From an uncultured Pirellula sp. (lineage in GTDB: Bacteria; Planctomycetota; Planctomycetia; Pirellulales; Pirellulaceae), in the NCBI GenBank assembly GCA_903930765.1, contig CAIYZV010000177.1, positions 1-36,061 on the forward strand: a DNA stretch of 36,061 bases. The letters run 5' to 3'. Shown here piece after piece: positions 34,079-36,061 of this stretch (position 1 is the stretch's first letter; the number at the start of each line of letters is the position of its first letter). Below the pieces are notes generated by a model that ran no database searches, was not told where the DNA came from, and saw only the letters and a program-made list of their open reading frames with translations. Made by a program: the position numbers and the translations under genes.

Positions 34079-35082
34079 GAGACACTTGTTTTTTGCTCTT
34101 TGAGCAGATCTGCAATGCTCCGTACCAATTTGCTCAGCCCGGAACCGGTTACTGCACTGACCAAATGAATATCGTTTCGGCCCAACTCGAGCCCCAACGC
34201 CTCATGAACCTCCGCGGCACCGGGTAGCTCCGATTTGGTCACCACCACAATCTCCGGCCGCGCAGCCAACTCATTGCTGTACTGCTCCAACTCATGCCTG
34301 ATGGTTTTGTAATTGGTGATAGGATCCGATTGGTCCATCGGCATGGGCTCTACCAAATGGACCAAAATTCCGGCTCGCATGATATGTCGGAGAAAGTCGT
34401 GTCCCAACCCATGACCTTCGGCTGCACCCTCAATCAAACCGGGAATATCGGCCATCACAAAGCTGCGTTCCAAATCCACATTGACCATTCCGAGGTTGGG
34501 GAATTTGGTGGTGAAAGGATAATCCGCAATCTCGGGTCGAGCACGCGATAATCGGCTCAGCATCGTGCTCTTGCCGGCGTTAGGCATTCCGATCAAACCA
34601 ACGTCGGCGATCGACTTCAATTCCAAGATCAATCGGCGTGTTTCCCCGAGTCCACCCATGGTGGTGTCGCGCGGCGCTTGATTGGTCGACGATTTGAAGT
34701 GGGTGTTTCCCCATCCGCCACGACCACCACGTGCTGCGATAATCTCATCGCCGTCATGGACCAAATCGCGGATTTCAAGACCGATCTCTTTATCGAGGAT
34801 CACGGTTCCAGGGGGCACCTCCAAGATCAAATCCTTACCGCTGCGACCATGGCAGTCCGAACCCATTCCAGGCGATCCATGATCGGCTCGCCAATGCCGT
34901 TGATGAGCAAACGAAACCAACGAGTTTACGCCGGACTTCGCGCGGATCAAAATGCTTCCGCCATCGCCACCATCACCGCCACATGGTCCACCGCGCGGTA
35001 CGTGCTTCTCGCGACGGAATGCCATGCAACCGTCACCACCCCGCCCCGCGATAACCTCTATCTCAACTCGATCAACAAACAT
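34075..35082 (-). CDS. obgE: GTPase Obg/CgtA
   Basis: A 335-residue ribosome-assembly GTPase. The glycine-rich Obg domain (1-155: [42 protein letters not shown]) and the G domain are both present: G1 GMPNAGKST, switch I region ending [13 protein letters not shown]3 [10 protein letters not shown]4 VVTKSEL, G5 SAVTGSG. In G4 the usual NKxD reads TKSE, a conservative change also known in parts of this superfamily. No C-terminal OCT domain. It follows rpmA, the classic arrangement, but is separated from it by a terminator. ATG 35082. Confidence 0.96.
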   Translation of the reverse strand: MFVDRVEIEVIAGRGGDGCMAFRREKHVPRGGPCGGDGGDGGSILIRAKSGVNSLVSFAHQRHWRADHGSPGMGSDCHGRSGKDLILEVPPGTVILDKEIGLEIRDLVHDGDEIIAARGGRGGWGNTHFKSSTNQAPRDTTMGGLGETRRLILELKSIADVGLIGMPNAGKSTMLSRLSRARPEIADYPFTTKFPNLGMVNVDLERSFVMADIPGLIEGAAEGHGLGHDFLRHIMRAGILVHLVEPMPMDQSDPITNYKTIRHELEQYSNELAARPEIVVVTKSELPGAAEVHEALGLELGRNDIHLVSAVTGSGLSKLVRSIADLLKEQKTSVS

Positions 35083-35479
35083 ACAAGCTACTTCGTTGGA
35101 CTAAAAAATGAAACTTTTGAGAACGCGCCGTGATTATTGCAACAACGGCTTCAGCCTTGGAAAACGGAAGGGGATTCTCCCGCCAGCAGATTCTTATGAT
35201 ATTTTAGGCACTCAGTCCGTGCGAAGATATTCGCTACCCTTGGCGAACCTAGGATCGTCATCCAGACAACCAAGGTACCATCGGCTAAACACTCAACCCA
35301 TGGACCTGATCGTACCTGCTCGCTTGGGCCCGCGAGCGCTCGTCGATCACGCCCTCTCGTCGTGACCGGTTCTAAAAACAAAACGGACCCCACTAATCCG
35401 TGAGGTCCGTTCGCTGAACTATTGAACCGCACCGAACCGAATGGTCTCAACCATACCGGATCGTGCGGATTGGGAGCGG
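35083..35479. other. 397-bp intergenic region between rpmA and obgE
   Basis: Apart from the rpmA terminator at 35373-35411 there is no gene here. Open frames on both strands lack ribosome binding sites or family likeness. Because of the terminator, obgE probably has its own promoter within 35090-35360. Confidence 0.5.
35373..35411 (-). terminator. intrinsic terminator of rpmA
   Basis: AACGGACC (35382-35389) pairs with GGTCCGTT (35404-35411), with an inner CAC/GTG pairing across one mismatch. On the minus strand the hairpin is followed by TTTTGTTTTTAG. It lies about 70 nt downstream of the rpmA stop. Confidence 0.9.
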
Positions 35480-35731
35480 TTAGCTTGCCAATGGCTTAAC
35501 GTTGATACGGCGGCCTTCTTGATCGAAGTACACGTTTCCTTCAACCAATGCAAAAATCGTGTAATCATTCCCCATGCCGACATTGCGGCCGGGATGCCAC
35601 TTCGTTCCGACTTGACGGATCAAAATGTTGCCTGGAATGACCAGTTCGCCACCGAACTTCTTCACACCACGACGCTGAGCGTTCGAATCACGACCGTTTC
35701 GGGTTGAACCCTGACCTTTTTTGTGTGCCAT
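35480..35731 (-). CDS. rpmA: 50S ribosomal protein L27
   Basis: An 83-residue L27. The start [16 protein letters not shown], then [48 protein letters not shown], is the full family profile; the N-terminal tail reaches toward the peptidyl transferase centre. There is no N-terminal cleavable extension as in Firmicutes. ATG 35731. Its usual partner rplU (L21), normally immediately upstream, is not present in the 258 bp to the next gene. Confidence 0.98.
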   Translation of the reverse strand: MAHKKGQGSTRNGRDSNAQRRGVKKFGGELVIPGNILIRQVGTKWHPGRNVGMGNDYTIFALVEGNVYFDQEGRRINVKPLAS

Positions 35732-35989
35732 TGCTAACTCAATCTGACCTTAAACTGTTCTTAAATCGATGCTTCGACGCCGCTGCGGGAATGACCGCAA
35801 AGAGCAAATCCGATTGCCTACTTTCGCCTGCCTCGAACGCGTGAACTTTTCGCGATACCCAATCATTCCTCAAGGAAAACGGGCTAGCACCATGTCACAC
35901 GCTCAGGCAGAAGGGCGCTTTTCTGAGCCGAACCGTACCAGTTGGACTGTCGACCACCCCTGCCTCTCGGCTACGTCGAGCGGGAAAGT
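35732..35989. other. 258-bp region upstream of rpmA
   Basis: No gene recognised, notably no rplU. It should contain the rpmA promoter on the minus strand; the AT-rich stretch ATTTAAGAACAGTTTAAGG (reverse strand, about 35749-35767) is the most promoter-like part but no definite boxes can be assigned. Confidence 0.35.
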
Positions 35990-36061
35990 TTAGCGATAGA
36001 TCCACTGATAATCAAGTCGTTCTTTGAGATCGAATTGATTCAGATAGTACTGAACCCGAGC
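35990..36061 (-). CDS. unidentified CDS, C-terminal 23 residues
   Basis: An open frame enters from the right edge and ends at TAA (35992-35990) after ARVQYYLNQFDLKERLDYQ and WIYR. It is long enough only to show that a minus-strand gene probably ends here. The sequence is not that of ribosomal protein L21. Product unknown. Confidence 0.4.
   Translation of the reverse strand, partial: ARVQYYLNQFDLKERLDYQWIYR

Noticed and set aside
35108-35450. Possible small genes on both strands between rpmA and obgE
   Set aside because: Frames contain the rpmA terminator or lack start signals, and neither translation resembles a known protein.

Overview
This 36 kb window looks like chromosomal DNA from a planctomycete, most likely a Pirellulales/Pirellulaceae-type bacterium. 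That call rests on gene content: a secreted formylglycine sulfatase, a TPR/FG-GAP/UnbV lipoprotein, a PQQ-like beta-propeller with membrane anchor, a RoxA-like dihaem cytochrome, a XylR-type AraC regulator, an N-acetyltransferase of the HGSNAT/NagX type, small Flp pilins and generally weak Shine-Dalgarno signals. No rRNA, tRNA, CRISPR array, intact insertion sequence or phage module was seen.

Layout. Positions 1-3283 (+): the 3' end of a GH63-like glycosidase, overlapped by a Dnmt2-like (TRDMT1-type) cytosine-C5 methyltransferase, then a sulfatase. Positions 3370-5875 (-): a type IV prepilin peptidase and three Flp-type pilins, the third only 43 codons long, with long stem-loops between the genes. 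Positions 6193-13113 (+): glyA, then a compact run of response regulator, SAM methyltransferase, TPR/UnbV lipoprotein and NagX-like membrane acyltransferase; the last gene starts at TTG behind a strong ribosome binding site and carries a perfect 15-bp repeat array. Positions 13137-15926 (-): a TolC-like protein and purD. Positions 16333-17922 (+): a dihaem cytochrome.

Positions 17940-36061 are all on the minus strand. Read in the direction of transcription they are: an unidentified 3' gene end, rpmA, obgE-coaX-xylR type regulator (overlapping), an RNase H-like membrane protein, glgB, a small hypothetical gene, a glutamine-synthetase-like protein, an M24 aminopeptidase, a Tsp/Prc-type protease, a PQQ propeller protein, and ruvC-ruvA-bile-acid-symporter-like transporter (4-nt overlaps).

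Most genes are housekeeping (one-carbon and purine metabolism, recombination, ribosome assembly, coenzyme A, glycogen). The most unusual items are the bacterial Dnmt2 homologue and two apparently catalytically dead relatives of classic enzymes: a full-length glutamine synthetase fold without most active-site residues, and an RNase H domain lacking its catalytic acidic residues and tethered by a C-terminal membrane segment. A cryptic third Flp pilin and several short direct repeats near gene starts are secondary points of interest. No complete novel multi-gene defence or mobile system was recognised.
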